64,000 nt of DNA from Roseofilum capinflatum BLCC-M114. GTDB taxonomy: Bacteria; Cyanobacteriota; Cyanobacteriia; Cyanobacteriales; Desertifilaceae. A model generated the notes under the pieces. That model was not told the origin of the DNA. It worked only from the letters and a program-made list of their open reading frames with translations, and did not search any database. The stretch lies in contig NZ_JAQOSO010000082.1 in NCBI RefSeq assembly GCF_030068505.1, forward strand, positions 1-64,000, in the 5' to 3' direction. The translations under genes and the position numbers were made by a program. This document shows, piece by piece, positions 1-8,267 of the stretch (position 1 is the first letter of the stretch; every line of letters starts with the position of its first letter).

Positions 1-162
1 TTAGTAAATTGTAGCACATAGCTTACCCATGATTTTAAGCTTGCCGGTCCAGTAGTGGCTTGGCAAGCTTAATTTTGTGGGCAACGCGATCGCTGTAATT
101 TATTCCATTAGTAAATTGTAGCACATAGCTTACCCATGATTTTAAGCTTGCCGGTCCAGTAG
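1..162. repeat. 55-bp direct repeat, two copies 107 bp apart
   Basis: The same 55 bases occur at 1-55 and 108-162, beginning TTAGTAAATTGTAGCACATA and ending GCCGGTCCAGTAG, with no visible mismatch. The 52 bases between them are unrelated. The second copy runs into a short palindrome at 163-179 (GGTGGGCA / TGCCCACC) of a kind often dispersed in cyanobacterial genomes. No gene was found here; the first copy may extend beyond the window edge. Confidence 0.85.
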
Positions 163-229
163 GGTGGGCAATGCCCACCTACAAAATAATCCCTATATGT
201 TTCAGAAAATAAACAACAGGTACAGACCT

Positions 230-466
230 TTAGGGCAGAGCCGAGATATTAAACAGAGCATCTAGATACACTCGTGCTGCCTTCCGATAGCTCGATTGAT
301 GACTCTCCGGAGTCTGACCATTTCCATTTTGCAGCAAAAATAGGGACAAGGCCGCAGAAAATACTCGCTCTTGATCCCAATCGGGATGATTTTCTAAATA
401 GCATTGGATGGATTCGTGGAGGTCTTCAGGTATTTCTGCCAGAATACTCACGGTCGTAGTATGCAT
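230..466 (-). CDS. DUF2811 family protein
   Basis: This 78-residue protein begins MHTTTVSILAEIPEDLHESI and continues with a HPDWDQ segment followed by FSAALSLFLLQNG, the conserved core of the cyanobacterial DUF2811 family as I recall it. There is no signal peptide or membrane segment. The family has no established function; its size and helix pattern would suit a small regulatory or protein-binding role, but that is a guess. It is transcribed away from the DUF302 gene, so the roughly 500-bp spacer to its right is flanked by two outward-pointing genes. Confidence 0.8.
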   Translation of the reverse strand: MHTTTVSILAEIPEDLHESIQCYLENHPDWDQERVFSAALSLFLLQNGNGQTPESHQSSYRKAARVYLDALFNISALP

Positions 467-738
467 ATGCAGCCCTCAAGGATTGGGTTTAGTGAATGTT
501 GGCATAATGCCTCGTGGCTCTATTGTGTGCTAGGGATAGGCGGTATTGTCAATGTTGCGAATTATTAAAAAAGTCGATTATTTTTTGTTACATCAACGAA
601 AGAATCATACTTTCAACCCATTTTTTGTTACATAACTTTATGATTTGACTCCAGTCCGTTGCCGTTCCCGTCAGGATCGAGAAATCCCCAAGGGAGACTT
701 AATGATAGGGCTAGATGGGAGTTTAGTCAGGTTAAGGT

Positions 739-823
739 TGTGTAAAATCCTGGAGAAATTGTGGAAAAGATCGGGGGAACTTGTGGAAACTCTGTGGACG
801 TTCTGGGGAAAAGAGGGGGAAAT
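739..823 (-). other. Phased DnaA-box-like array (possible origin element)
   Basis: Read on the minus strand, TTTTACACA (739-747) and TTTTCCACA (760-768) match the DnaA-box consensus TTWTNCACA. GTTTCCACA (782-790) is one base off; weaker copies follow at 793 and 804, with degenerate ones near 751, 773 and 815. All point the same way at roughly 11-bp steps or multiples (21, 22, 11, 11), so they fall on one face of the helix. TTTTCCACA is the DnaA box reported for the Synechococcus elongatus origin. No dnaA or dnaN is present in this window, so origin status is inferred, not shown. Confidence 0.55.
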
Positions 824-874
824 GATAAGAATTACGAATTTGTGCCCTATAAGTCATGGGCCTCTTAATACTGC

Positions 875-903
875 TTGACAACCAAATAGTTATATACTAT
901 TGT
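875..903 (+). promoter_or_regulatory. Probable promoter of the DUF302 gene
   Basis: A perfect -35 box TTGACA (875-880) is followed after 17 bases by TATTGT (898-903), which matches four of six -10 positions. The predicted start lies about 50 bases upstream of the ATG at 964. An overlapping TATACT (893-898) would give too short a spacer. Confidence 0.5.
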
Positions 904-963
904 TAAGACAACAGGGATAACCGAGTTAACCGCCCTGACCATTGCCATAGAAGACAGAGGATT

Positions 964-1368
964 ATGAGCTATCACTTTAGTATTATTCTAAATACGACCC
1001 TGGATGAGGCGATCGCCCAAGTCACCGAGGCCCTGAAACAAGAAGGATTTGGGATTTTGACCGAAATCAACGTTCAAAACGCTTTCGCCAAGCATGGTAT
1101 CGAGTTCCATACCTATCGCATTCTCGGTGCATGTCATCCCCAACTTGCCCATCGCGCTCTCCAAGCCGATGACAAAGCCGGAACCCTCTTCCCTTGTAAC
1201 GTGGTGGTACAAGACAAGGGACAAGGAGCGATTGAAGTCTCTGCGGTTAACCCTTTGGGAATGCTCCAAGCCGTTGAACATCCCGATGTCCAAGCCATGG
1301 CTGAAGAAGCCAGCCAGAAAATGCAAGCCGTCATTTCTCACCTGAAAGCCCCAGCCTTAACCTCATAG
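964..1368 (+). CDS. DUF302 domain protein
   Basis: This 134-residue protein is a single DUF302 domain. It has the family's central ILGACHPQLAHRALQ segment, with the conserved Cys and following Ala-rich helix, then LFPCNVVVQ and a strand ending in EVSAVNPLGML. There is no signal peptide. The DUF302 fold is a dimeric alpha/beta domain, sometimes found beside metal or redox genes, but its biochemical role is not established. A transporter of the arsenite/bile-acid superfamily follows 170 bases downstream on the same strand; a functional link is only suggested by position. Confidence 0.85.
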   Translation: MSYHFSIILNTTLDEAIAQVTEALKQEGFGILTEINVQNAFAKHGIEFHTYRILGACHPQLAHRALQADDKAGTLFPCNVVVQDKGQGAIEVSAVNPLGMLQAVEHPDVQAMAEEASQKMQAVISHLKAPALTS

Positions 1369-1536
1369 CAGAGGATTAAACGGGTGGCTCCCGAATTTAA
1401 ACTTGCACGCATCAAAACCACCCATCTCTCTAAGACTAATCTTTCCTCCAATTTAGGTCACCGTCTCCCCAATTGCATGAAATAAAAATTGGGGGGAATT
1501 CTTCACTCCTTAGCGTCACTGTTGTTTGAATCAATT

Positions 1537-2517
1537 ATGTGGAAAATTTTATCTTTTTTACAAAAAAACTTAACTTGGTCAATTCCTATTTTTATGATCT
1601 TGGGGGTTGTCTTTGGACTCCTGGCCGATCCATCAGGACTCAAATCATTAATTATTCCCCTCACTTTCTTGATGGTTTATCCCATGATGATCAACTTGCA
1701 AATCAAGAAAGTGATCGCTGGAGGAGACTACAAAGTTCAAATCGTCACCCAGCTTATTAACTTTGCAATTATTCCCTTTTTTGCCTTTGGAGTTGGGAAA
1801 CTGTTCTTTAACGATCAACCCCTAATTCTCTTGGGTTTACTCCTAACCTCCCTATTACCCACCAGTGGCATGACTATTTCCTGGACAGGGTTTGCTAAGG
1901 GCAATATTAATGCTGCCATTAAAATGACAGTAATTGGATTAATTGCTGGCTCCATTGCTACGCCCTTCTATGCCAAATTTTTGATGGGGACAGTGATTGA
2001 AATTCCTCTGGCCAATATTTTTAAGCAAATCATCATTATTGTCTTCTTGCCAATGATTTTAGGTCAGATCACCCAATTTCTGTTGATTAAACAGGTTGGG
2101 ATGGACAAATATCAGAAAAACTTAAAGCAAAAATTTCCCGTTTTTTCTACCTTGGGAGTTTTAGGGATTGTGTTTGTGGCCATGTCCTTGAAAGCACAGG
2201 CCATTTTAGAGAATCCGGCGATGTTGCTCTCCTTGTTAGTTCCCTTGGTGACGATTTATGGATTTAACTTTCTGTTGAGTACGTTGATTGGCAAAGCCTT
2301 ATTCGATCGCGACAATGCGATCGCCCTAGTCTATGGTACAGTCATGCGTAACCTGTCCATTGCCCTGGCGATCGCCATGACCGTGTTTGGTCAAGAAGGC
2401 TCAGAAATTGCCCTGATCATTACCATGGCTTACATTATCCAAGTTCAAGCCGGTGCATGGTACGTCAAATTTACCGACCGCATCTTTGGTAAAGTCCCCA
2501 CCTCAGAAGCCATTTAG
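1537..2517 (+). CDS. Acr3/bile acid:sodium symporter superfamily transporter
   Basis: The protein is about 326 residues with roughly ten hydrophobic segments and almost no soluble part. The N-terminal MWKILSFLQKNLTWSIP, the following LGVVFGLLAD and the LLPTSGMTISWTG motif resemble the Acr3-like arsenite efflux branch of the bile acid:sodium symporter superfamily. I chose the ATG at 1537; an in-frame TTG at 1489 would add 16 residues without family resemblance. No arsR or arsC gene lies next to it, so the substrate is uncertain; it could export arsenite or another anion. It acts in the cytoplasmic membrane. Confidence 0.75.
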   Translation: MWKILSFLQKNLTWSIPIFMILGVVFGLLADPSGLKSLIIPLTFLMVYPMMINLQIKKVIAGGDYKVQIVTQLINFAIIPFFAFGVGKLFFNDQPLILLGLLLTSLLPTSGMTISWTGFAKGNINAAIKMTVIGLIAGSIATPFYAKFLMGTVIEIPLANIFKQIIIIVFLPMILGQITQFLLIKQVGMDKYQKNLKQKFPVFSTLGVLGIVFVAMSLKAQAILENPAMLLSLLVPLVTIYGFNFLLSTLIGKALFDRDNAIALVYGTVMRNLSIALAIAMTVFGQEGSEIALIITMAYIIQVQAGAWYVKFTDRIFGKVPTSEAI

Positions 2518-2743
2518 ACCAAGCCTTAGCCAACCGAACCTTAAGCTCCGGGTTCTTCCTCAGTCCCCATCCGCCCATCTTCCCCTTGCTCCCTCCTATG
2601 GAACAGAGTAAAATCGAAGATGGGCTATTCTTAGTTCAACCCGAAAACATAAGCTGACGGAAACCCGACCGGTAAGGAAGATGTCAGCTCAATTACAATA
2701 GAGAATAAATATTTCGCCAGAGAAGAGGACTCGTCCCCTAATA

Positions 2744-3736
2744 ATGATATCGGAAAAAATTAGCCAACGCTCTGACTTTCTTGGAACCCAAGTGATCACC
2801 CGAAGTAGTGGAAAACGCTTGGGAGTCATCAGCCAACTGTGGGTTGATATTGACCGGCGGGAAGTTGTTGCCCTAAGTTTGCGAGATAATCTGCTCTCAG
2901 GTGTTCTCGCCGGAATTCCCCGCTATATGTACTTGAGTAATATTCGCCAAGTTGGTGATGTAATTCTTGTTGATGATGATGACGTAATCGAAGATGTCAA
3001 CGTAGAAGTTTACAGCAGCCTCATTGGGAGTGAAGTGATTACCGAAGCTGGGGAAATGCTCGGCCGGGTCAGAGGCTATCGGTTTGATACCGAAGATTAT
3101 CGCGTCACTTCCTTAATTATTGCCTCAGTCGGCCTACCCCTAATTCCCGAACAGGTGATCAGCACCTATGAACTCACCATTGACCAAATTGTGAGCAGTG
3201 GGCCCAACCGCCTGATTGTGTTTGAAGGTGCAGAAGAGCAGATGGTGCAGTTAAGTACGGGGGTGCTGGAGAAGCTCGGTATTTCTCAAGCGCCTTGGGA
3301 AAGAGACGGAGCTGAACCTTATGTGATGCCAACCATTAAAACTGAAAATCAGTTAGGGACAGGCACTCCCCTACGAACAGAAGAACCCATCCGCGAGATG
3401 GAGCCAGTGATGGAAGAAGCCTGGGATGTGGATCAGTGGGAAGAACCCCAACCGGCTCCCATGCGGCAGTTCCAGCAACCTGAACCCCGGTATGAGACCA
3501 ATTATGAGGAAGATAACTGGGGAGATAATGGGGATGAGGATCTGCCCTATCGAGAACCGAGCTATCGGGTCGATCCTCCGGAACTAGAGGAGGAAGAGAT
3601 TTCAGAGGCTCCTTATGAACCTCCTTATACAGAAATAGAACCGGATGCCTGGGCTGATAAGGAGCAGGATGAACCCTACGATCTGCCTAAAGTCAATATC
3701 CCAGAAACTCTGAAAAAGCCAGAGTATGAAGGATAA
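2744..3736 (+). CDS. PRC-barrel domain protein with acidic tail
   Basis: The 330-residue protein has two PRC-barrel-type beta domains (about residues 8-80 and 92-165), seen in repeated patterns such as FLGTQVITRSSGKRLG and LIGSEVITEAGEMLG. The rest (about 195-330) is low-complexity, rich in Pro, Glu and Asp, and probably disordered. PRC barrels occur in photosynthetic reaction centre H subunits and in RimM; stand-alone cyanobacterial members are of unknown function. The ATG at 2744 is the first in frame. The next gene starts 90 bases downstream on the same strand and may share the transcript. Confidence 0.85.
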   Translation: MISEKISQRSDFLGTQVITRSSGKRLGVISQLWVDIDRREVVALSLRDNLLSGVLAGIPRYMYLSNIRQVGDVILVDDDDVIEDVNVEVYSSLIGSEVITEAGEMLGRVRGYRFDTEDYRVTSLIIASVGLPLIPEQVISTYELTIDQIVSSGPNRLIVFEGAEEQMVQLSTGVLEKLGISQAPWERDGAEPYVMPTIKTENQLGTGTPLRTEEPIREMEPVMEEAWDVDQWEEPQPAPMRQFQQPEPRYETNYEEDNWGDNGDEDLPYREPSYRVDPPELEEEEISEAPYEPPYTEIEPDAWADKEQDEPYDLPKVNIPETLKKPEYEG

Positions 3737-3826
3737 CGATTGGTGTGACTCAAAATATCCTAGCCTTGGGCAATCCCAGCCTTGGGCAAGGGGCATCCAG
3801 CCCCTTGTTAGCTCCTTCTTTTTCTA

Positions 3827-4642
3827 ATGAGTATCCAAAAACTTCCCCTGGCATCTATCCAAAAAATCCGTAGCTATCTCACCAGCCTACTGGTGCTTCC
3901 CAACTCTGAAAATCTTCCTCGTTCCCTATCGTTTAATGAATCGGACGATCTCCCAGAACCTGAATCTTTGGATGAGTTAGGGGGATTATTTAGTTTAGGG
4001 GGAGCAGAGGACGATGAGGACATTATAGAGCGATCGCCTTCTGGTCCCTGGTTCATTAGTGCGGTTAATCCGGCTACTCCCTTACGAAAATTACCCGGAT
4101 TGGGCTTAAAACCGGGTCTCCGATGGGTGAGCTATATCTATCGTGACCCCAATCAACCGAAACAGGGAACTGGGATCACCTGGGCTGTACCTGAAGAATA
4201 TTGTACAACCGCCACCCTAGAAGAAGCCTTAGCCCATAGCTCAGATCCGGAGCATCCTCCCTGTCCCCAAGGTGCATTAGATCATTTTATGGCTGCCATT
4301 GAAGGCGATCGCACTCCTCCCTCTTTTATGGTAGCCGCCCTATTACGGCGAGAAATCGATGAATTTGTCTGTGCAGAAGAAAATCGAGATTGGAGTTACC
4401 ACCGCCTGATTGACTCCCCTCCCAAGCAAGTCAAATGGCAATGGAAAACCCAGTTAAAAGACTTATCTGCCAAAATTCGCAAGCTTGATGATGGCAAAGT
4501 TGCCGTAGAGTTTTTTACTTGCCGTACCCGATCGCCGATCGCCATTGTCCGCCACATTGAACAATATCCCCCATCGAGTTATCAGAGTAAAGCGATCGAC
4601 CAACCTGTAGCCATTCCCATCCGCACGAAATCAACCCAGTAA
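3827..4642 (+). CDS. Conserved cyanobacterial hypothetical protein
   Basis: I do not recognise a named family for this 271-residue soluble protein. The first 75 residues are low-complexity, with an acidic stretch (LGGAEDDEDIIERS). The rest looks like a compact domain beginning GPWFISAVNPATPLRKLPG and containing a Cys/Pro segment (PEHPPCPQGALDHFMAA). There is no signal peptide or transmembrane segment. GCGATCGC sites inside the gene and ordinary base composition suggest a resident gene. It follows the PRC-barrel gene closely and precedes the HU gene by 216 bases. Confidence 0.7.
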   Translation: MSIQKLPLASIQKIRSYLTSLLVLPNSENLPRSLSFNESDDLPEPESLDELGGLFSLGGAEDDEDIIERSPSGPWFISAVNPATPLRKLPGLGLKPGLRWVSYIYRDPNQPKQGTGITWAVPEEYCTTATLEEALAHSSDPEHPPCPQGALDHFMAAIEGDRTPPSFMVAALLRREIDEFVCAEENRDWSYHRLIDSPPKQVKWQWKTQLKDLSAKIRKLDDGKVAVEFFTCRTRSPIAIVRHIEQYPPSSYQSKAIDQPVAIPIRTKSTQ

Positions 4643-4803
4643 TCCGTAATGGGTAATTTCTCCATCTCCTCATGCCCTAGAACCGATAAAATAGTATCCT
4701 GTGATACAATTTCTTGGATAATTTGTGAAAAAAATCCTCAAATCCATAGAAATTAAAGGTTTGACCGATCCATATTGGGAGGACAGCGATTAGAATAATC
4801 CAG

Positions 4804-4851
4804 TGAAACTCTGAATTAATGGGAGTTTCAGCAGGTTAATCCTCAAAGGAG
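4804..4851 (+). promoter_or_regulatory. hup leader: stem-loop and strong ribosome site
   Basis: The leader before the HU gene contains a perfect 8-bp inverted repeat, TGAAACTC (4804-4811) and GAGTTTCA (4823-4830), followed by AAGGAG at 4846-4851, seven bases before the ATG at 4859. The stem could influence message stability or access to the ribosome site; this is inferred from its position only. Confidence 0.5.
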
Positions 4852-4858
4852 ATTCAAG

Positions 4859-5146
4859 ATGAATAAAGGTGAATTGGTCGATAAGGTGGCTGAAAAGGCT
4901 GCGGTGACCAAAAAACAAGCGGATGCGGTTTTGACGGCCGCTCTCGAATCGATTATGGAAGCGGTTTCTGAAGGCGACAAAGTGACCTTGGTTGGCTTTG
5001 GATCGTTTGAGTCGCGGGAGCGGAAAGCACGGGAAGGACGTAATCCCAAAACGGGAGATAAGATGGAAATCCCGGCCACCAAAGTGCCTGCGTTTTCGGC
5101 GGGTAAGCTGTTTAAGGAAAAAGTGGCTCCTCCGAAAGACGAGTAA
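4859..5146 (+). CDS. hup: HU-family nucleoid DNA-binding protein
   Basis: This 95-residue basic protein is full length for HU. It begins MNKGELVDKVAEKAAVTKK, has the conserved GFGSFESRERKAREGRNPKT hinge into the DNA-binding arm, and ends with FSAGKLFKEKV. HU dimers bend and wrap DNA and coat the nucleoid. The start is fixed by a strong AAGGAG seven bases upstream. The CobD-like gene begins 26 bases after the stop, so the two are probably cotranscribed. Confidence 0.97.
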   Translation: MNKGELVDKVAEKAAVTKKQADAVLTAALESIMEAVSEGDKVTLVGFGSFESRERKAREGRNPKTGDKMEIPATKVPAFSAGKLFKEKVAPPKDE

Positions 5147-5172
5147 GACCTTAGTGGATGTAAGTTGAGCCA

Positions 5173-6228
5173 GTGTCTTTAAACCGTCCGGTTCATGGAG
5201 GAAATGTGGTTTGGGCAGCCTCAGTCGCAGGCTGTTCACCCGATCGCCTGCTGGATTTTTCCGCGAGTATTAATCCCTTGGGCCCTCCACAATCGGCGAT
5301 CGCCGCGATTACCACTCACCTGAATCGGATTACTCTGTACCCCGATCCCCGGTACTCCGAGTTACGGAAACATCTGGGGCGGTTTCATCAGCTTCCCCCA
5401 GAGATGATTTTGCCGGGGAATGGGGCCGCAGAATTATTGACTTGGATCGCTCGTCAGTTGCGAGAATGCCAGAGGGTCTATGTGCTGACTCCTGCGTTTC
5501 GCGACTATGCACGAGCGCTGCAAGCATTTGGGGTTCCCATCCAACCCTATCCCCTAGATTGGTCTAAGTTAGCCTCTTCCCTTCCCCTCTCTCCTAATCC
5601 TGGATCGGGGGTGTTGCTCAATAACCCCCATAATCCGACGGGCAAATTATGGCGACGGGAGGAGATTCTCCCCCTGTTGGATCGATTTGAGTGGGTGGTC
5701 ATTGATGAGGCGTTTATGGATTTTCTAGATCCCTCAGAAGACCAAAGTTTAATCCCTCTGATCCAAGAGTATCCCCATCTGGTGATTGTGCGATCGCTCA
5801 CTAAGTTTTATAGTTTGCCGGGTCTGCGTCTGGGTTATGCGATCGCCGATCCGGCCTGGATTGCACAATGGGAACACTGGCGCGATCCTTGGCCAGTGAA
5901 TATCCTGGCAGAAGTGGCCGGAATTGCAGCCATCGGCGATCGGGATTTTCAACGGCAAACCTGGGACTGGTTACCCCCCACCCGCGAGGATCTTTTAGAA
6001 GGGTTGCGATCGTTGCCAGGGTTCAATCCTTACCCAGGAGCTGCTAATTTCTTATTAGTGAATGTCGATCGATCCGTCACTGAGCTACAGGAATGGTTAT
6101 TAAAAGAACACCAGATCCTGATCCGAGACTGCACGAGTTTTCCGGAATTGGGCGATCGCTATTTCCGTATCGCTGTTCGTTCCCAAGCTGAGAATCAACG
6201 GTTACTGAGTGCTTTGGGCGATCGTTGA
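5173..6228 (+). CDS. cobD: Threonine-phosphate decarboxylase-like aminotransferase (CobD type)
   Basis: This 351-residue fold-type I PLP enzyme opens with RPVHGGNVVWAA and LLDFSASINPLGPP, the pattern that marks CobD-like threonine-phosphate decarboxylases within the HisC-related family. The PLP lysine is K211 in RSLTKFYSLPGLRLGY, and the NNPHNPTG and VVIDEAFMDF motifs are in place. CobD makes aminopropanol phosphate for the cobamide nucleotide loop; cbiT, another corrin gene, lies elsewhere in this window. The start is GTG at 5173. A histidinol-phosphate aminotransferase activity cannot be excluded from sequence alone, but the opening HGGN fits CobD better. Confidence 0.85.
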   Translation: MSLNRPVHGGNVVWAASVAGCSPDRLLDFSASINPLGPPQSAIAAITTHLNRITLYPDPRYSELRKHLGRFHQLPPEMILPGNGAAELLTWIARQLRECQRVYVLTPAFRDYARALQAFGVPIQPYPLDWSKLASSLPLSPNPGSGVLLNNPHNPTGKLWRREEILPLLDRFEWVVIDEAFMDFLDPSEDQSLIPLIQEYPHLVIVRSLTKFYSLPGLRLGYAIADPAWIAQWEHWRDPWPVNILAEVAGIAAIGDRDFQRQTWDWLPPTREDLLEGLRSLPGFNPYPGAANFLLVNVDRSVTELQEWLLKEHQILIRDCTSFPELGDRYFRIAVRSQAENQRLLSALGDR

Positions 6229-6326
6229 CCGAAGGGGATTCTTTTACCTTCTTTGGCTTCTGGCAATCGGCATCTTAAACTGGGATCACGATGAACTCTT
6301 CACTGTTTACTCTCAACTGATTCACT

Positions 6327-7211
6327 ATGGTTAGTCCATCCCCACCCCAAACCGATCCCACCTGGCTCAGTATCATTAAACTCTTGCGTTGGCATAAACC
6401 CGCCGGTCGGTTTATTCTCATGGTTCCGGCTCTATGGGCTGTATTCCTGGCTGCCCAAGGAACTCCCCCCCTGCCCCTGGTCGGTGTGATTATTGTCGGC
6501 ACATTCGTCACCAGTGCGGCCGGTTGTGTGATTAATGACCTGTGGGATCGCAATATTGACCCAGAAGTAGAACGCACCCAAACCCGTCCCCTAGCGTCTC
6601 GCGCTCTCTCAGTTCAGGTGGGAGTGGCGATCGCCATTTTAGCTCTATTCTGTGCTGCCCTCTTAGCTCTATATCTCAACCGGTTTAGCTTCCTCCTCTG
6701 CGTCGCTGCCGTTCCCGTCATTGTCCTCTATCCCACTGCCAAACGAGTCTTTCCCGTGCCCCAGCTTGTCCTCTCCATTGCCTGGGGCTTTGCCGTCCTC
6801 ATTTGCTGGAGCGCTATTACCGCCAACCTAGAACCCGCCACCTGGGTACTCTGGGGAGCAGTTGTCCTCTGGACTCTCGGTTTTGATACCGTCTATGCCC
6901 TGCCCGATCGCCAAGATGACCAACGCATCGGAGTCAACTCCAGCGCCCTATTTTTCGGCGACAACACCCCCATCGCCGTGGGAGTCTTTTTTGCCGGAAC
7001 TGCCCTTTTATTAGCCCTAGAGAGCCAAATCATGGCCCTCCATTGGACATTTTGGTTAGGGTGGAGCCTGGCGGTGATTTTTTGGGCGAAACAGGTTTAC
7101 GATCTCCTACAACCGGAGGTTTCCCCCAGTCTCTACGGTCAAATTTTTGGTCAAAATGTAATCATTGGCTTCATGCTCTTAGCTGCCATGATTTCCGGCA
7201 CACTCTTTTAA
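6327..7211 (+). CDS. plqA: 4-hydroxybenzoate polyprenyltransferase (UbiA family)
   Basis: This 294-residue protein has eight to nine membrane segments and both Asp-rich prenyl diphosphate motifs of UbiA enzymes: NDLWDRNID (70-78) and DRQDDQR (194-200). In cyanobacteria this family transfers a solanesyl chain to 4-hydroxybenzoate in plastoquinone synthesis. The N-terminal LLRWHKPAGRFILMVPALWA is typical of the 4-hydroxybenzoate branch and unlike the chlorophyll or homogentisate branches. The ATG at 6327 is the only sensible start. It is preceded by the cobD-like gene but separated by about 100 bases. Confidence 0.88.
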   Translation: MVSPSPPQTDPTWLSIIKLLRWHKPAGRFILMVPALWAVFLAAQGTPPLPLVGVIIVGTFVTSAAGCVINDLWDRNIDPEVERTQTRPLASRALSVQVGVAIAILALFCAALLALYLNRFSFLLCVAAVPVIVLYPTAKRVFPVPQLVLSIAWGFAVLICWSAITANLEPATWVLWGAVVLWTLGFDTVYALPDRQDDQRIGVNSSALFFGDNTPIAVGVFFAGTALLLALESQIMALHWTFWLGWSLAVIFWAKQVYDLLQPEVSPSLYGQIFGQNVIIGFMLLAAMISGTLF

Positions 7212-7341
7212 TCGTTGTGAGGGTATGGGGAAAAAGTTCGCCATCTTTTTCTCATGGATCAAATTCCCTGCGTTATAGCAGTTTCTATCCGAGTGCTACT
7301 CTTACTCTTAAATTAGAGTATAGTCTTTCGGTTATTTGACC

Positions 7342-8259
7342 ATGTTTTTTATATCGCAACGGATTAATATTACTGCAATTGGGGCGATCGCTTTATCTGT
7401 AGTAACGGCGGCTTGTTCTCCACCCAATCTTACAGAATCTGCCGATCGCAATTCCAATGCCTCTGTAGCAGCAGTCCAGGAACTTAAAATCGCTGTCATT
7501 CCTGATCGCGCTCCAGAAATCCAACGGCAGGAACTGCAAGAATTGGAAACCTATTTAGAGACAGCTTTAGGTATTCCGACTGATTTTGAAGTCACGCCAG
7601 ATTATAAGACTTCTATTCAACTGATCGTTGAAGAACAGGTAGAAATGGCTTATTTAGGCCCTTTTTCCTACGTCCAAGCTAAAGATCAAAATCCTGATAT
7701 TGAGCCGTTAGTGACCCATATTGAACAGTCTACGGGTCGGCCTTGGTATACTGGGGTAATTGTGGCAGATACCAGCCAAGGGATTACAACGTTAGAGGAT
7801 TTGCGCGGTAAACGGTTTGGTTTTGTCAGTCAATCTTCAACTTCTGGCTATTTAGTACCCAGTGCCCAATTTCAAGAGATGGGGATTGATCCAGAAGAAG
7901 ATTTTGCCGCGATCGCCTATTCGGGGAGCCATGATAAAAATGCGACTGCCTTAGCTCAGGGAGAAGTAGACGCGATCGCTATTGAAGAAACAACATACCA
8001 GAGAGCCAAAGCATCAGGAGAGTTAGCTGGCGATCGCTATGTTATCCTCTGGCAATCCGATCCATTACCCAATTCTCCTCTAGTCATCCGCTCTACCCTA
8101 CCCGATGAATTCAAACTGAGCGTCCGAAAAGCTTTAATTGAAGCACCATCTGGTTTAGGATTAGTGGGAGGAGAGCAAGCTTCTGGCTATACTTCAGTTG
8201 CAGATGAAGATTACGAACCCATTCGTCGCATCCAACAAACCCTAGGATTAGATAACTAG
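7342..8259 (+). CDS. PhnD-type periplasmic binding lipoprotein
   Basis: This is a 305-residue phosphate/phosphite/phosphonate-type substrate-binding protein. It has a lipoprotein signal ending VVTAAC with Cys25 as the predicted lipid site, then the PhnD-like core (LKIAVIPDRAPE, EMAYLGPFSYVQA, LRGKRFGFVSQSSTSGYLVP). The ATG at 7342 is preferred over an in-frame TTG six bases earlier. No permease or ATPase gene is nearby. Instead a membrane histidine kinase begins eight bases downstream, so the protein more likely presents a ligand to that kinase than feeds a transporter. The ligand is unknown. Confidence 0.85.
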   Translation: MFFISQRINITAIGAIALSVVTAACSPPNLTESADRNSNASVAAVQELKIAVIPDRAPEIQRQELQELETYLETALGIPTDFEVTPDYKTSIQLIVEEQVEMAYLGPFSYVQAKDQNPDIEPLVTHIEQSTGRPWYTGVIVADTSQGITTLEDLRGKRFGFVSQSSTSGYLVPSAQFQEMGIDPEEDFAAIAYSGSHDKNATALAQGEVDAIAIEETTYQRAKASGELAGDRYVILWQSDPLPNSPLVIRSTLPDEFKLSVRKALIEAPSGLGLVGGEQASGYTSVADEDYEPIRRIQQTLGLDN

Positions 8260-8267
8260 GTCTGATT

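Larger units (their letters stand above)
467..963. other. Gene-free 497-bp spacer between outward-pointing genes
   Basis: The spacer holds an A/T-rich left part (about 541-660), a 14-bp direct repeat ATTTTTTGTTACAT at 580-593 and 620-633, a phased array of DnaA-box-like sites (739-823) and a promoter for the DUF302 gene. An open frame at 645-878 has no family resemblance and no ribosome site and was not accepted as a gene. The combination of an A/T-rich stretch beside ordered DnaA boxes is the layout expected of a replication origin or another DnaA-controlled region. Confidence 0.6.

Noticed and set aside
645-878. Open frame of 77 codons in the DnaA-like spacer
   Set aside because: It has no family resemblance and no ribosome site, and it runs across the ordered DnaA-like repeats.
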